Assembly: GCA_019722365.1 (NCBI GenBank) | Contig: JADFUC010001833.1 | Location: 620,001 to 684,000 of the forward strand | Direction: 5' to 3' | Length of the DNA stretch: 64,000 nucleotides | Source: Lithospermum erythrorhizon | Taxonomy: Eukaryota > Streptophyta > Magnoliopsida > Boraginales > Boraginaceae | The notes under the pieces: generated by a model | Told to the model about the DNA's origin: nothing | The model's database searches: none | Seen by the model: only the letters and a program-made list of their open reading frames with translations | Shown here: positions 13,299 to 27,242 of the stretch, in pieces | How positions within the stretch are numbered: position 1 is the first letter of the stretch | Layout: each line of letters begins with the position of its first letter | Program-made: the position numbers and the translations under genes

Positions 13299-14950
13299 TT
13301 TGACAGCAGTTAAATGTCATTTGTTTATCCACTAGTAAATAATTAGAACCACTAAAAACTGGTACATGTTCCGAATTAATTTTTTTAAAACTAACAAGCC
13401 AGAAAAAAGCTGGTATAATTCTAATCTCTTGCGAGCTACATGCTCTCTTACTTTCTGATATCTTGCTGTTTACCTTAATAGCTTTCTTTGTGAAAAAGTT
13501 GATACCCTACAAAGATAAGTTCATTATATATTATTCACAACCTTACATAGTCTTAGTTGCATCCGTCTCCATATAGTTGATGACTTTGAATTTTATATTC
13601 ATTTTAAATTATATTTTCCAGGGAATGGTGAGCACCTAGCCTATCCATCACGAAGATAATAATATATGACAATTGACAAATTTATTATGGATTTTATAAA
13701 ACAAATTAAATCCAGAATTTTGTAAAATGATTCATCATGTCATTCTCGGGAAGCATTTAGAGATTTTTTCCATTTTAATCTTTTAGCATGGATAACTAAA
13801 TCAAGCTGGACAATATTTTTAATGGACAGCTAAAGGTCCATGAATGAAATTGACTAAATAAATAGTCTAGATAATGGGTTTAATTAATAGTTTGATCTTA
13901 AATAGTGGATCAAGTTATAGTTCAATATAAGATAATTTATCTGAGGCGTAGATTAATCTTCAAATGAAAATAATTTACTTGATATGTTTGCTGGGTCAGG
14001 AAATGTTACATGTTCCGAAATGTGGGGTTGGCATGGGTATAAACATTAATTATGCCGTTGGAGATTAGGCTCCGAAAATATTACAAATGTTAAAAACGTT
14101 AAATTTTGGACGCAATCTATAAGTGAAGGACATGTTGGACAAATTCCACGATTTCTTCTCGGAATCTCTATCAAAAGCAACCGAAGACTCACTGAAGGCG
14201 GAAATATCATTACTACTGAAGATGATGGTTCGACTGATATCGACCAACCAACATCTTTTTTACTTGCCTCCTCTGGATAAACGATTTGCATGGTTTACTA
14301 TTTTTAGAAGAGCGAGACTTTATAATATAATTCATAAGATACCGATTTATTAAATGGATTTAGAAGAAAATTCTTTTATTAAGAAAATTATTAGTTGTAT
14401 AATTTTTAAGAAAAGCATAAATGATATCAGCCAAATAGAAAAAAAGTATATTGGAGGCAATCTGAAAACTTTAATGATAAATAAAAGCGATTACTTATAA
14501 TAAAGGAATTTTTTTGTACAAATGATCGGCTTTAAATTGAGATTGAGAAAGTATATATTATTAATGATGGATTATTCTCTCAAATATGATGTAGGAACAC
14601 TACTAAATCTACAAAGCTCAAGAATGAAAATCAGTTCTTCAAGATGGAATAATGAAGAATTATGCGACGAGTGTTGAATATTTTTTGATTTTGAAATACA
14701 TTATAATCAGTATTTTTAAAGCAATATCGATCTTCTAATAGCTGCAGCCTTGAGGACTCAATATAACTTTTATTTGATTTACATTTTTAATACATGCATT
14801 ACTTATAGAAAATACTATTGCCATAAACATAGATCATATATTTCTATTTTTTTTACCTAAAGATGTCTTGGTCAATGATTCTTGATTCTCATGATGTCGG
14901 GTCACAATTCAAGAAAATACTCCAACCAGACAATTACTTTGCTCAAACCT
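13299..14950. other. AT-rich intergenic DNA upstream of the CCT gene
   Basis: No gene is supported. Overlapping open frames at 14046-14353 on both strands are short and unassigned. The last few hundred bases should hold the distal promoter of the gene at 15084. Confidence 0.4.
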
Positions 14951-14951
14951 G

Positions 14952-14969
14952 GCATGCATGCTATAAATA
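14952..14969 (+). promoter_or_regulatory. RY element abutting a TATA box
   Basis: GCATGCATGC (14952-14961) contains the RY core CATGCA, bound by B3-domain factors. It is immediately followed by TATAAATA (14962-14969). The spacing to the start codon at 15084 leaves a leader of roughly 85-90 bases, which suits a core promoter for the CCT gene. Confidence 0.6.
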
Positions 14970-15083
14970 GCGCATATCAAATACTACTAAACAAACAACC
15001 ATCTTTCTAATAAACTGCATGCCCCACAACTATATATACATCAAACTCATATTATCAAAACTCTTTTTATTTTATTTTTTATA

Positions 15084-18000
15084 ATGGCTTTTGATCCTCA
15101 CTATTCATCTTTCTGTTTTTCTAACTTTCATGTTCCTACAATAAACAAAGACGAAAGGTACTTACAAATGCAGTATAAAGAGAGTTTACCTTTTCTTGAT
15201 GATGAATTTATAAAAAACTATATAATGTCATCATCATCATTATCTTCTTCTTCATCATCATCAAGAGCATACTTTTCGGAGGAATTTGGAGTTCCTGGGT
15301 ATGAATCATTTCAAGAATGTGATCCGAATGCACATAATTTTGGTCATCAGGGCCATCCAGTTTATTATGCAGCTGAACATCTAATGGAGGAGCAGAAAGG
15401 TTTTGAACATAAATTGAGTGGTGGCATAGGTGCAGACTATTGGCCAGATTATAAACCAGCGAGTATCGATAATTGGGTATTTAAACTTCTATGTATAAGT
15501 TATTTTAGAATTTAATTTGTTAACATGATTTCATAATCATTTGAAGAGATCCTGTCTCATTTGGTGAAACAATTGATGACACAATAATAATAGAAATTTG
15601 ACAAATGTGCTCTTTTTTAAAAGTATTTTATCTAACTAATTTAACCATGCATAATAAGTGGCATGTTTTTTATTATCGCGATTTGATAAATAAAAATGAG
15701 GCGGGTGATCATTATCCATAATCAACCATTAATTAGATTAGAGACACCTAAATTTAAATTGTACTCATAAAATCGCAAAAAATTATCGTATTGCGACACT
15801 GCTTTTTTAATAGTTGAGCTTTGTAGTAGATATTTTTGTTTGTATTTTATACGAGATATTTTATGAAAAAATATATCGATAAAAAAATATTTAATTCTTT
15901 AAGATTTGATATATTTTTAAATGAGTATTATCTATTATGAAATAAAAATATTTATAGTCAGTTCGATTATTAAAAATCAAAAACTACGGAGGTAGTAATT
16001 TTTTTTTTCCCAAATGGCCCTTGTCAAACAGGACACGGATCATTTCGCAACAAAATACATTTTAGGGACTAAAAGTTACGGAGTATTACACTGCCTCAAT
16101 TACAAGGACTCAAATATATAAGGAATTTCCTCATCATATAGGGAGCATATATTAATACGCATTAGTAGATGTATTTTTACAAAAAGGTATACATTTTAGG
16201 ATATAATACGGAGTATACTTTCCATATAAAAACAAAAAAATAAATACCCAAATATTTATACTTATTGTCTGTTAATTAATCTAATCCTAGGAAATCCAAG
16301 AGCAAAGGGTACAAAAAGATGAAGAAGCTACGGCAAAAGTTAATCGGTACTCGGTGGAAGAAAGGAGAGAGAAGATTCTTAAGTACCTTAAGAAAAGAAA
16401 CCAAAGGAACTTTAACAAGACTATTAAGGTAGTCTCTTTAAAAAAAAATTAAAGATAATTATATTTATCCGTGCATGACTCAAATTTTCATGACTTTTCA
16501 GTTATAGGTGAAATTTATTATTCCTTTTATTTCAAAATACATCATTATTTAAAAAAGTTAATTATTTATAATTTTAATATATTTCTTTACCATTCCAAAA
16601 TTGGTTTTTACAATCTCAAATAACTTTTTACAATTCATTAATAAATCAATTTTCATTTAAACAATCATTTATTTTGAAACGAATGAAGTACCATTAAACT
16701 ACATTTTATTGTCAACTGCAGTATTAAAGTAGTCTTATTATTTATCTACTTTTTTAAAAATAAATTAATAAAAAATCTCCACCCCATTTATATACATTGG
16801 TGATAATCAAACCCAGGATTTCATTCAATCAAGTCTCTGGAATTGAAATCTATTTACCAATAGTCAAGTTGATATACTACTTGCTTGTCTTATTTATCTA
16901 CTTCATATTTAAAGATTAACTAAGTATACATATTTTAAGATTGAAATATCATTATTATTTATTTATTATTGTTGATATATATGCAGTATGCTTGTCGCAA
17001 AACCTTAGCTGATCGGAGAGTACGAGTTCGTGGAAGATTTGCTAAGAATAGTGAAATTAGCGAAGATGAAGCACTTGCTCTCAAGAACAATCATACTCCA
17101 TCCGAAGTTAACCATAATTGGTATTATCATAATAATGATAATAATGCCTCCTTTCAGGTAATTATTCAAAAAATTATTTAAATGGCCTTTTTTCATTGAA
17201 TATGCCGAATATATATTTGAGCTGATTTATTATATATATATATATATATTATATATATATATATATATATACTACTATATTTGAGCTGATTTATTATGCT
17301 TCGAATTAATGACTTACTTCCTCTATCCACAAAAATTACTTTTTTATAATTATAAACTTTTCAAGCTTTGATTTTAAATATATTTATTTGTGTTGTATAA
17401 TATTTGATAAAAGTATATCAATGGAAAGAGTTTAAAATATGTATTTTTAAATTGATATAGTTACCGTCAAGTATTATCTGTCTAATAATATCTACGGTCG
17501 AAGTCGAGAATGCAGCAAAGTCAAAGTGAGCAATCTTTGTGGGATGGAGAATGCTTATTTTAAATTATCGGTGATTTTATTGTGAAATTCTATGAATTCT
17601 GATCTTTTCAATATATATCTATGGATTCTTAACAATAAATGTAAATCGTGTAAAAAAAACTACCATAATATAGTGTACAATATATATGTTGCAAAGATTA
17701 CTATAAATATTAATTGAGATGTTTGATTAATTAAAATTAGTGAAATTTGACGAGCTTGCATAATAGTCATCTTTTCTAAATACTTTCTCAATTTTCATTT
17801 GAATAACCGAGTTTGGACTATATTAATTCACGCACAAAATTAAGAAGAATGTTTTATTTAGTGTATATATATGATTATATATATATACATGTAGTTTAAA
17901 GTGAAATACATATAAAATTATTGAAGAAAATATATGAGTAAAGAAAATTTAATACTCGGTTAATGTGAAAATATTGTTAAAAACATAGGTCTTCATTCTT

Positions 18001-18207
18001 GTACAATTATTTTTATTGTAAAATAGACCATTCAAATTCTAATTGGTAGTTCAAATTTATAGGTCATTCTTGCATCATACTCATCTTCATTCTTTATTGC
18101 ATTTACAGATGAATCTGTGTGAGGAGGAGTGGTTACAGGAAGCCATAGCAAGTCTTGCGGACAATAATGTTAGTGAGTGGGCAACCTTTGAAAATATTCA
18201 AGAGTAG
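15084..18207 (+). CDS. CCT-motif family (CMF) protein, four exons
   Basis: Likely a nuclear transcriptional regulator of the CMF group, which carry a C-terminal CCT domain without B-boxes. Exons: 15084-15476, 16291-16428, 16987-17157 and 18109-18207; all junctions are GT-AG in phase 0, giving 266 residues. Residues 1-131 are acidic and Ser-rich, with a poly-Ser run near residues 47-60. The CCT domain spans about residues 149-198: NRYSVEERREKILKYLKKRN, then the hallmark NFNKTIKYACRKTLAD and RVRGRFAKN. The domain is split by an intron after NKTIK. The last exon encodes a short tail, MNLCEEEWLQEAIASL, that resembles the conserved tail of some CMF proteins related to At5g41380 and At1g63820. The start is the first ATG after a clean leader, behind a TATA box at 14962. 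Intron 3 contains a long (TA)n run. CMF proteins act in light, carbon and flowering responses; the exact role here is not deducible. Confidence 0.88.
17229..17271. repeat. (TA)n microsatellite in CCT gene intron 3
   Basis: About 43 bases of nearly pure TA dinucleotide, interrupted once. Similar runs occur at 26679-26710, 31321-31354 and 36571-36592. Confidence 0.9.
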
Positions 18208-20050
18208 GACGTTTTAAAATGCTCCAAGAGAGTATATTTACTGGTGATATAAGTAGCTGATATATAGGTGGGGAAATGTGAAATTAAGCCACCTTTTAAT
18301 GAACTATATATGACCATCAATTTGTATTTGCAAATTAATGTGATTGTTCTAGCTTATTCAGTATATTTGCATAATGTTGGTACTGGTAAATATAGGCTAT
18401 TAAACAAGTTACATCGGATCGAACTATGTCTGTTTTGAATTCGGTTTAATTAATATTGAATCAAGTCGAACTTTATTTTTGATTTTTACGTCAAAGCAAG
18501 TGGAATAAAAAATCGTATCAATATTTGTTGAGTGAAGTTGAACCTTTTCAGGTTTTCACTTGATGTCGATTTAATTTGAGTGCTCAAACATATTGATAAA
18601 TATGTAAAATTTATCAAGTCAAATTATTCGACTCAACCCCTATCAATCTTTTGATTCAATTCAGTCTCCATAAAAATCCTAGACATGCATACCGTAGTCC
18701 GTAATTCAGTGTATTGGTCATCGGCCCCTCCGCGTCTAATATTTGGGCTAGCAAGAGAGCATGACTGGCTTAGTAGTTAATTGGATCAAGCCCATGATTT
18801 TTGTCTCATAATTGATTGGTGAATGATTTTTTACAAATTTGAATTTGGACTTGGGAGTATCTCATTCACATTTTGAAACTACTTCAATTCATCTTCAATT
18901 CAAAATTTGAGTATTTTGAGATATACAAATTTGAATTTGGACTTGGGACTTGGGAGCATGATTTTTGTTTAGGTCGAATGTTTAAGTAATAAATGCACTC
19001 CAATTTATAGTATCTAGCTAAAGAATAAGTACATCAACTGAAATATGAGTTCTGAAAAGTGACATGTAACTGCTAGAATAGATTTTATTATTTATAATAT
19101 GCATATCAATACAATAAAATTTCTTTGAGAAAATTTATTTAGGTATAAAGAAGATTTATCAAACAATAAAGGTCCATTATCGGTGTATTCTTCTCTAGCA
19201 GCGGCTTTTTGATTCTTTGAGATCTTTGAATTTGATATAGTCTGGACTTGATGAATTGATTTGGGTGCCTATTTGGGGCTTAGTTGTCTGAACAATTCTT
19301 AAGTCATTAGAAATTTGAACACCGTTAATGCTCCGACTTGGGGTTTGAGGCAGGATGGGATACGGATCTATGTGATCTAGGCACATAGAGGCTTAAGTCT
19401 TTGAACAGTCTTTTGACTTGGATATGGTCAGGAGTCGAAGAAGCATAGCCGGCGTATACCGTATGGGATGCGAACGTCTTTAGTCATAGACAGGTCGTGG
19501 GACTTAGACTTGCTTTGGATTTGTTTTTGGCTAAAGGGGCTGCTTGAGCGTTCGTGCAATTTAGGCGGAGTCGGTCTTTGCGAGACATTCACGATCTTGG
19601 AGTGCTAATCTTGTCAGGGATGCGTAGCGACACTTCGTATTTCGGCCGGCTAGGCAGGGGTCATGGCGTATATCACTTTATGATATACTACGAGGAGGCA
19701 TTTATAGACACAATCACATGGTTTACTTAATTTATGGACATGGTGCTCAGTTACCATCGGATTTTGGTGTTTAATCCCAGAAATTATTGCGTTTGTGCGA
19801 TAATTCAACTTTGTCCACGATTAAGAGCTTTTTTATTTGGTCTAATGTTAAAGATTTTAATTAACCCGACCGATTCACAAGATTATGGCGCTTTATTTAG
19901 GTTTATAGATTGGAAATTTAGGTATTTTTCTCCTTAATAAGCTAGCAATCTTCGGAGGTTTTCTATGAACAGAGCACCTTACATTTTGTTAACATGCTAA
20001 GTCTCGAGGAGATTTTTTATTGTATTTTATTGTGTTTCAGGATGAATTTT
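18208..20050. repeat. Intergenic then decayed repeat DNA
   Basis: The first few hundred bases after the CCT gene probably hold its 3' UTR. From about 19190 the sequence has the higher GC and GACTTGG/TTGGACTT words also seen at 6300-6620, suggesting a shared repeat family. At 19863 the string TAACCCGACCG matches the start of the insertion at 24421. No coding domain was recognised. Confidence 0.35.
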
Positions 20051-23000
20051 CGGTCATAATTGTTAGCCTATATGACAACCTTAGAGGGGGGTGAATAAGG
20101 TTTAAGAGGTCATTGACCGTTTTTCGACTTTTAAGAAAGTTAATATAAATTTCACCGGAAATACTACTTTAGCAATTTGTAAAACAAATACGAGAATAGA
20201 AATTTAAAGTAATATTAACGTCTTGAACAATGTTTGATTTGATATATAAGGCCATAATTCAAATACAAAATCAAATAAATATTATAATTGTCAATCGAAA
20301 TAAGCAATTAAATTCAATTGATCCATAAATCTATTACGGAGATATAGAAAACAAAATGTAATTAACTTTCACGTTTAAACCATTATATGCAAAATTATTG
20401 CACAATTAATATCGCATTGAGCATATAATGAGATCTAACAATCTTAGCATATAAGATAATATAATGATAAGTAAAGAGTGAGGAAAGAAGATCTGGCTTC
20501 GGCCAGCGATTGTTTTACAAGATTCATTAATCTACATCCCGGCCAGAACCACGCTTGGGCTTTCTGCAAAATCAGGTACTTGAGATTGGTGAAGTCAAAC
20601 CCAGCATACAACCCCTTGTATCGCGAGGGCAATCTTCACGCTTGGCGGGATTTGAACTCCTGGCACCGCCGTTAGGAACCCAGTCATGACCTAGGATTTC
20701 GACTTCTTGGTAAACCACTAAGACCCCCGATGAATCTCTTTAGGATTTCAACCCCGATCAAGTCGAAGATGCAACTCGCTATCTCGAGCACTCTATATCC
20801 TATTCTTGGCTTGGTAGCCTCAGCCTTCTGACGATATACGATTGCAGCAGTAAGCCTCATGACGCCTCGGACCTGAGCACCACAGTATGAAGATAGTCTA
20901 ACTTAATAGGTCATCTATATAATAGAGTGTGTTTATCAATCTAAGTATCACCAATGAAATTTCTGATAGGATTACAAATATTTACTTGACTTTCTGACTC
21001 CTTATTTGGTGATAATAAAATTAAAAAGCTTGTAGACTCGCTTGTTGAGTAAATATGGTATTAAAGGTTGTTTGAATACCATTTTGAATATGAATGATCT
21101 TGGAGATGATAATTTCCCTGAGCAATTTAACCAAAACACTTTATGTTCTTAACTTCTTTAACGCTTTAATCTCTTTGAAAATCAGCCCCAACTAAAACTC
21201 TTTCCAGCCAATCTAATTGAAGCTGATCTATGAGAGTTTTAATGTTTCAAAATGAGAATTTTGTTCTTAGAATTGTAAAAATATTGTGCAAATTCTTAGG
21301 AATGATAAGGATTGAATGGGGTTAAATAGGTGTTAAATGGAGTTAGCTTGATTCACTTGGTATTTTCGACTACAGCCGAGACCTGAAGAATTCTCGATGG
21401 GGGTACTGAATGGTCAAAAAACTAATCTAATGAGACCAATGAGACCCCCACATCGAGGAAGCGTATGGTCACGATGAGCGAACTTAAAAAATGATTTCGG
21501 ATTTCGTTTATAACTCCGATTTTGACAATTCCAAATGCGTTGGAAAACTCTTTTGACTACTTTAAGAAAATGTGATCAGCGCTTTGGGCATTTCTTATTT
21601 TGACAAATATCATTTAAGAAATAAATATTTTGATAAGCGTTTGTCAAAAGATGCTCTCGTTTAAAGCTTAGTCAAATGAAGAAGAAAAAGCGAGTAAAGA
21701 TTGACCATGACTTTTACCTAAGTTAGAACTGCTTTGAGCTTCGTCTGCTTCCGATCTTGATGCTTTGTTAACTCTTGCCCCATTATTTCTTGATTCTTTG
21801 TGAGCGGTGAATGATCGACTCTTGTCTTGTCGTTAACTTTTCTTTAAACTTCTTTGATTACCAATAGCTAGTGGTGATTGTCATTCATCATCATCCTTGT
21901 GGCTTGACTTTTAAGCTCATCCGATAATGTATCTTTAAGCCATGATATTTCTTCATTGTCTTTAATGCCTTGATCTTTTGTGGCTTTGCTTGATATGACT
22001 ATCAAATTGTGTCAGAAAGAACGCCTAACGTATACATGGAATAAAACATAGCCTTACTTGTTAGAGAGTAAATCGATGTTTAGTGTCATTAAAACAAGGT
22101 GTAAGGACTGCGTGGTCCAACGATAATAGAAATTGTTATAGAACTTCACGACTCTCTTACGATTAGTTGATCGTGATCTTTTGGATCTAATCTTAGATTG
22201 ATTTTGAAGCGAATGTATTTACGGTGATTTTATGGAAATTTCTTTGTCCTACTTGGCATGTGGCGCCTCTTCGTGAATCGAAGCTTTCGGTTCTTTTTTA
22301 GAACAACGCATTTTCATATTAGCCGACTCTTTTAGATGTTCGTTTTAAACCCTTTTTTTAAATCTTTCTTTTATGCGAATCTTCCGAGGGGTGGTGTAAA
22401 AATTTGGGGATTTTACATGCACTAACCCGATTGGCGTTTAATTCGGGACTATTTTCTGAAGCCTCGTTTAAGTTAAAATTTAGGGTTAATTAATGCATGA
22501 AAACCCTAATTTAGACTTGATTTAATTTGAAGGTTTAATTCAGGAAACCACCTCATTTCGCCATTAATGCGATTTTATTAGAGGTTGAGTTGAACCTGGT
22601 ATCACTGATATAGCTTCCGTGATCAATTTTTCTATTTGTGTCAATTTTTATCGATTAAAATAAATCGAATTTAATTAAATATTTTTAATAAATTTGAATG
22701 TCTACGTGACACGTACATGTGTGCCTCTGGCAGACATAAGTCCCAATAATGCAAAAGTTCCACTATAATTCTCGATCACTTTATCAAGCTAGAGACCAAT
22801 TTAAAAATATGAGCTACGATCACTTGTGTTATGATCATGCAAATCCAATAGCCAATTTGTTTCAATTCATGGACCTCGGGATTTTTGAGATGAATCTCGT
22901 CACCAAAAAAATGGTCTTTGTTACCAGGTGACCCGGTTGTAGAGGAATGCTAGATCCGTAGTACTCCTTGCTTACATGACACTGTTTAGTACATCGTTGG

Positions 23001-23100
23001 GACGCGACAAAATCAACTCTTCATCTACGTAAGGGTGTCGGTAATAACCTCACTGCGGTGTATGCATTTAGATTATTTTTCACATAAAAATATAAGTCTT
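20051..23100. repeat. Decayed retroelement-like DNA, unclassified
   Basis: A TTAGAGGGGGGTGAATAAGG motif at about 20081 resembles conserved non-coding strings I associate with plant LTR retrotransposons. It is followed by GC-richer sequence (20480-20900). No polyprotein motif could be read in any frame. Open frames at 20444-20675 on opposite strands are mutual shadows. Confidence 0.3.
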
Positions 23101-23159
23101 AAATTAGATATAGATCTCATTTTTAGAACTCTTCGTTCGTTCATTTATCTTTCATGTCG

Positions 23160-23460
23160 TCTTAACGTCTTTCAACAAGAACTTTTCGAACTCTTCCTTG
23201 GCGTTGGTCGTTTGTGCAGTCGGCGGCTTTCGTTTTCAATTTTGTCTTCCTCACGTTGGTTTTTAAGAATGAAACAAAATTATCTAAGTTCATTAAAATA
23301 TGTATAATAACAAGTAAATATATTGAATATAAAAAAAAGTAGCTTACAATTTGTTCACGAATTGAGCATAACTTGGCATGATCTTGACAAAAGCGCCTCC
23401 TTATTTTTAGCGACTTTGTAGAATTCGGGTTACTTTCAATTGCTACATAAAATAACAATT
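23160..23460 (-). pseudogene. CACTA second-ORF (Transposase_24-like) remnant
   Basis: A minus-strand open frame of 98 codons contains KIRRRFCQDHAKLCSIREQI. This is loosely like the NKKNR...H..GSKSFA.VRE signature of the second protein encoded by plant CACTA (En/Spm) elements. It lies just downstream, in transcription direction, of the TNP2 remnant, the expected order. The similarity is weak, and the call leans on position. Confidence 0.4.
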
Positions 23461-23539
23461 AGTACCACAATACTACATTAGTGTAAATTGCAAGTTTTTA
23501 ATTAAATCTAATTACCTTAAATCTTTGCCTCCGACCTCT

Positions 23540-24420
23540 TACAAATCATTCCTGACTTTTATGTGGAAAATTGGCGCTTCTTAAAACCTTTTAGGCAGTG
23601 ATGCAGGCTTAGAATTTCCACTTTCCCAGTGGAATTTGCAAGTTCTTCACTATCAAATACCTGCTTGACCGGATTAAAATAGGAGGAGGTCCCACGATTT
23701 TCATTTTCCGTCAAACATTGAAAATTTACTTTCTATATCCATTGCTCGCCCGGTAAAACCTACGATGTCCATTATGAAGCCTCTTTTACTATGTTGTCAG
23801 ACAAAATCCAGTTTGATCTTGTGGCTTGGGGCATGCATATTGTCGCTTTTACTTATATTCAAATAATTTCCATAAGCGGGAAAAGTCATTCACTATTCGA
23901 ACAAACGTAGCCGCTAAATTGAAGTTGTCTTTTCTTGCTTTTATCGTATACATCTACTTTACTTACTCATGCTATTTCAAATCTTTCATTTAAAGGTGTC
24001 AAATATACATCGATATCGTTTGGGGTTTTAGCTCCGGATATGAGTGTAGGCCGACATCAAATATTTGCGTTTCGTGCATAAGCGAAGCGGTAAATTATGC
24101 ATTGCCCAAAGAAACTACACGCGTGTACTATGAGAGGTACTCACGAATTTCATGAGGATTCGTTCCGTCGATGATAATACCAAGCGAAGTAAGTTTCTAG
24201 GTTCATTTACCAAATTTTGAATGCTAGCGTCAAAGTCTTCCAGCGGCGTGCATCCGCGGGGATACTGGATTTTCATCTTTTACCACTCATCGAAATGCCA
24301 TGTTAATTTCTTCGTATAATGCGCTCCGATGTATAAGAGTGGAAAATGTCACATCGCTTTGACAAAGAGATGGGTCTCATCTTGAGGAGCATGCAGCTTA
24401 GGACATTAACATTGATGCAT
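23540..24420 (-). pseudogene. CACTA TNP2-like transposase remnant, C-terminal half
   Basis: Read on the minus strand across frameshifts, this matches the TNP2 (Transposase_21) core of CACTA transposons in the right order: a HFPL...KKLTWHFDEW segment, PADARRWK, then DFDASIQNLVNEPRN, a GAKTPNDIDVYLTPL segment, KARKDNFNLAATFV, YACP and HNGHRRF. Stops and one-base indels break every frame; for example PADARRWK and DFDA lie in different frames. The N-terminal half is at 27243-27900. The two halves join in register when the block 24421-27242 is removed. Confidence 0.75.
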
Positions 24421-26675
24421 TGAAATAACCCGACCGGTTTAATTAATTAAAAATCAGTGATGGTGGTAATTAGGCGTAATATAATAAAAGCGAGGATTCG
24501 GGAGCATGGTATCAAATAAACGGGCAAGATTATGGGGTAAAAATTTAATTGGAAAAAGTTATTACAATTTTTACGTGCGGGTTTAAAAGAATTATGTTTT
24601 TAACGAGAAATTTAGCAGGCGCTTTTATTAATAGGCTTTTTTATTTATGAAATTTCATTATCACTCATTATAAAACCAAAAACGAGCCACAACAAAACCA
24701 TCATTTTATTTTTTAGATTTAAAACTCAAAAATCTTTCTCTTTTCTCTGACTTTGATCGTCGTCCTTAGATCACAAATTGAGAAAAATATCTGCGTCATT
24801 TCATGCAAATGCTTCATGGTTTTAAGGTATGAAAGTCTTAAATCTTTTTTGAGTTTCAAAATTTGAAATTTAAGGGATTTAATTTAGCCTTCAAATTGTT
24901 AAATTATTATCTTTGGCTCCTAGATTGGTCGTTGTTAATGGAAAAGAATTGAATTTTTGTTAATTTTAACAATTTATTTGAAATTTTATATAATTAATTA
25001 AAAGATTCGAATTTTTATCAAATATGTTTAGATTTGAGATGTTTATGATTATAGATATAACAATAGAGTTTTTCGATAATATATATTCATGAGAAAATAG
25101 TTATTTCAGTTTTAATCAAACTACCTTCCCATAATTTCGGATTTTGGTAGAAAATAGAAATAAATTATAATTTTGACTTTTCAAAATAAAGCTCATATTT
25201 TTATCGTGTTTATTACTGGATTTCAACAAGATATAATAATCTTGGAATTTTTTTGGGGAAATGTTTACTATTTTATTTATTTATTAACTAGAATGAAGAT
25301 TTTAATAAAAAAGGTGAGTACTGATTGTAATTTAAAAACTGAATTTTTATATTTTATGAGGTATGGATGGACTATAAATCCAAATATTAAATTTTTGGAG
25401 TTCGTTTGGTATTTATTTTGAATTATTGATGAGTAAATGACTAGTTTTGGGAGTTAATTGAAATAATTAGATTTTTATACATAAAAATATAAAACTGATT
25501 TTATTAAACTATATAATTTTATTTGGACCTATGATAAAAATATTAAATTTTCGGACCTATTATGATATTTACTTGATTTTTTCATAAAGTATTGATTCCC
25601 TTTAAATAGTTAACTAGTGATAGTTCACCGGAATAATCACTAAGATACATTTAAAAGTAAGGAACACCTAAGTTTTATTAAATATATGCGAAATATAATT
25701 AAGGTATGACTCTAAAGTATTGATGGAAAATGTAATCTTATTATATTATTTTAGGAGTTGGACTTGGATCCGGAGGTTGTTTTTGGTATTTGTGTTGGTA
25801 GGCACTGGCATTAGTGGTACTAGCAGCGGGTGGGGATTGCTCACTTGGTGTTGGTTCACTTTACATTTTCATGTTCTTAGTTGTAGATCTTCTTTATATG
25901 TATTCTTTAACTTTATTTGTGTGTAACATGCTAGTAGTTATTGTTTCTTAAATTGTTGATAGATGACGTATTAGGGAGCGATATATTGCGTTGATGATCT
26001 TTGGTGATGACTCCGAAATATTTTGATTATAATATTTAAGACCGTGTAAACATGACTTATGATTTATTATTGTTGAGACGTGTTGTGGTTAATTGTGACA
26101 TGTGGCGTGTTGTGAACTTTTGATGGAGTCGTGTGTGATGCAATGTAGTGGATCTTGAATTGTGTTAGGGGTTGAGTCGAAGTGGCGTGTAGAGGCTTGA
26201 TCGTCCAGGTATGGGCCGATTGGGAGTGTCTGGCGGTAGATGGATACTTTATGTTATGGATGATTAGAGATACTTTATATGTGTGGCCTGCAAGGAATTA
26301 AGTTGCTGCTTGTTGTGGGCATATGTGACCCTTTTGGGTTGTTATAGCGTATGTCGATGGGTGCGTTTGTATGTGAGGCGTTGTTGTGATACGAGGTGGG
26401 ATGTCGGGATCAGTGTTTGGTATTTTTGTTGGTGTTGATTTTGGCTGGACCTTCGGTCATTAAGGGGAACATGTAATATGAAGGATGAAAGTTACTTTTC
26501 TTAGTATTGATGAGCTGGCTTTGAACTTCGTGTTCTTGGAAATCACGTATTGTATATTTAGATCTAGTGTTGTGTCTGCGCAGCATATGAATATAAAGCC
26601 CATCAAATACTAAGTAGGGTAGTGTTGTGAAAGCTGTTTAGTGTTTTTCTTATTGACCCGAGCACGCTTTAGTTT

Positions 26676-26708
<33 letters not shown>

Positions 26709-27242
26709 GCTCTCTCTTCTCTGCTATATGTATATATATATATCTATTCTGGTGGGTTCTACTTTCTTGACTTAGATTCGGGTGTAATGGAGTCGCCCAG
26801 CGATAAGTTTCCATAGCGACTTCGGTGACCCCTGAAACTTTGAGTTGAGTAGTTCTTTGTAGGGCGGAGGCGGTGACGCCTTGAGCTCGTTGTTATCCTT
26901 TAGGTGGCGGCGTGGTAGCTAGGGATCCTCGGCCGGTCATTTATTTAAATAACTGTCGAGTTTTGAGTCATTGTTTACTCCAGTTGTGGTGATTTATATT
27001 ATGGATGTATTATTGAACCTCTGTTTTTTTAATATTATTTCTTATGTATCCGAATATGTGATGTTAGGTTAGGTTTAATACGATGATATCGCGTTAACGT
27101 ATGGAACTATTTTTACTTTTCTTCTTTAGCTTATTTTAAATAGGTCTTTTTTATTTTATATATCATCGTTGGGCGACTAGGGTATCCATTTCTACTAACG
27201 AGTCTAACGCCAAAGTAGGCTTCAGGCGAAGATGCATTCACA
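24421..27242. mobile_element. Insertion with LTR features, probably a solo LTR, nested in the CACTA transposase
   Basis: The block starts TGAAATAACCCGACC and ends ...GCATTCACA, so it has TG...CA termini. It is flanked by ATGCAT at 24415-24420 and 27243-27248, read as a 6-bp target-site duplication. Removing it restores transposase homology across the junction on the minus strand. I see no gag-pol motif and no long terminal repeat inside it. A TATA-like run lies at 26671-26710. The last 450 bases are GC-richer, with a CGGTGACGCC/CCGGCCGG-type stretch like the 3' part of long LTRs of Ty3 elements. A solo LTR of about 2.8 kb is the simplest reading; a short non-autonomous LTR element cannot be excluded. 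Confidence 0.6.
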
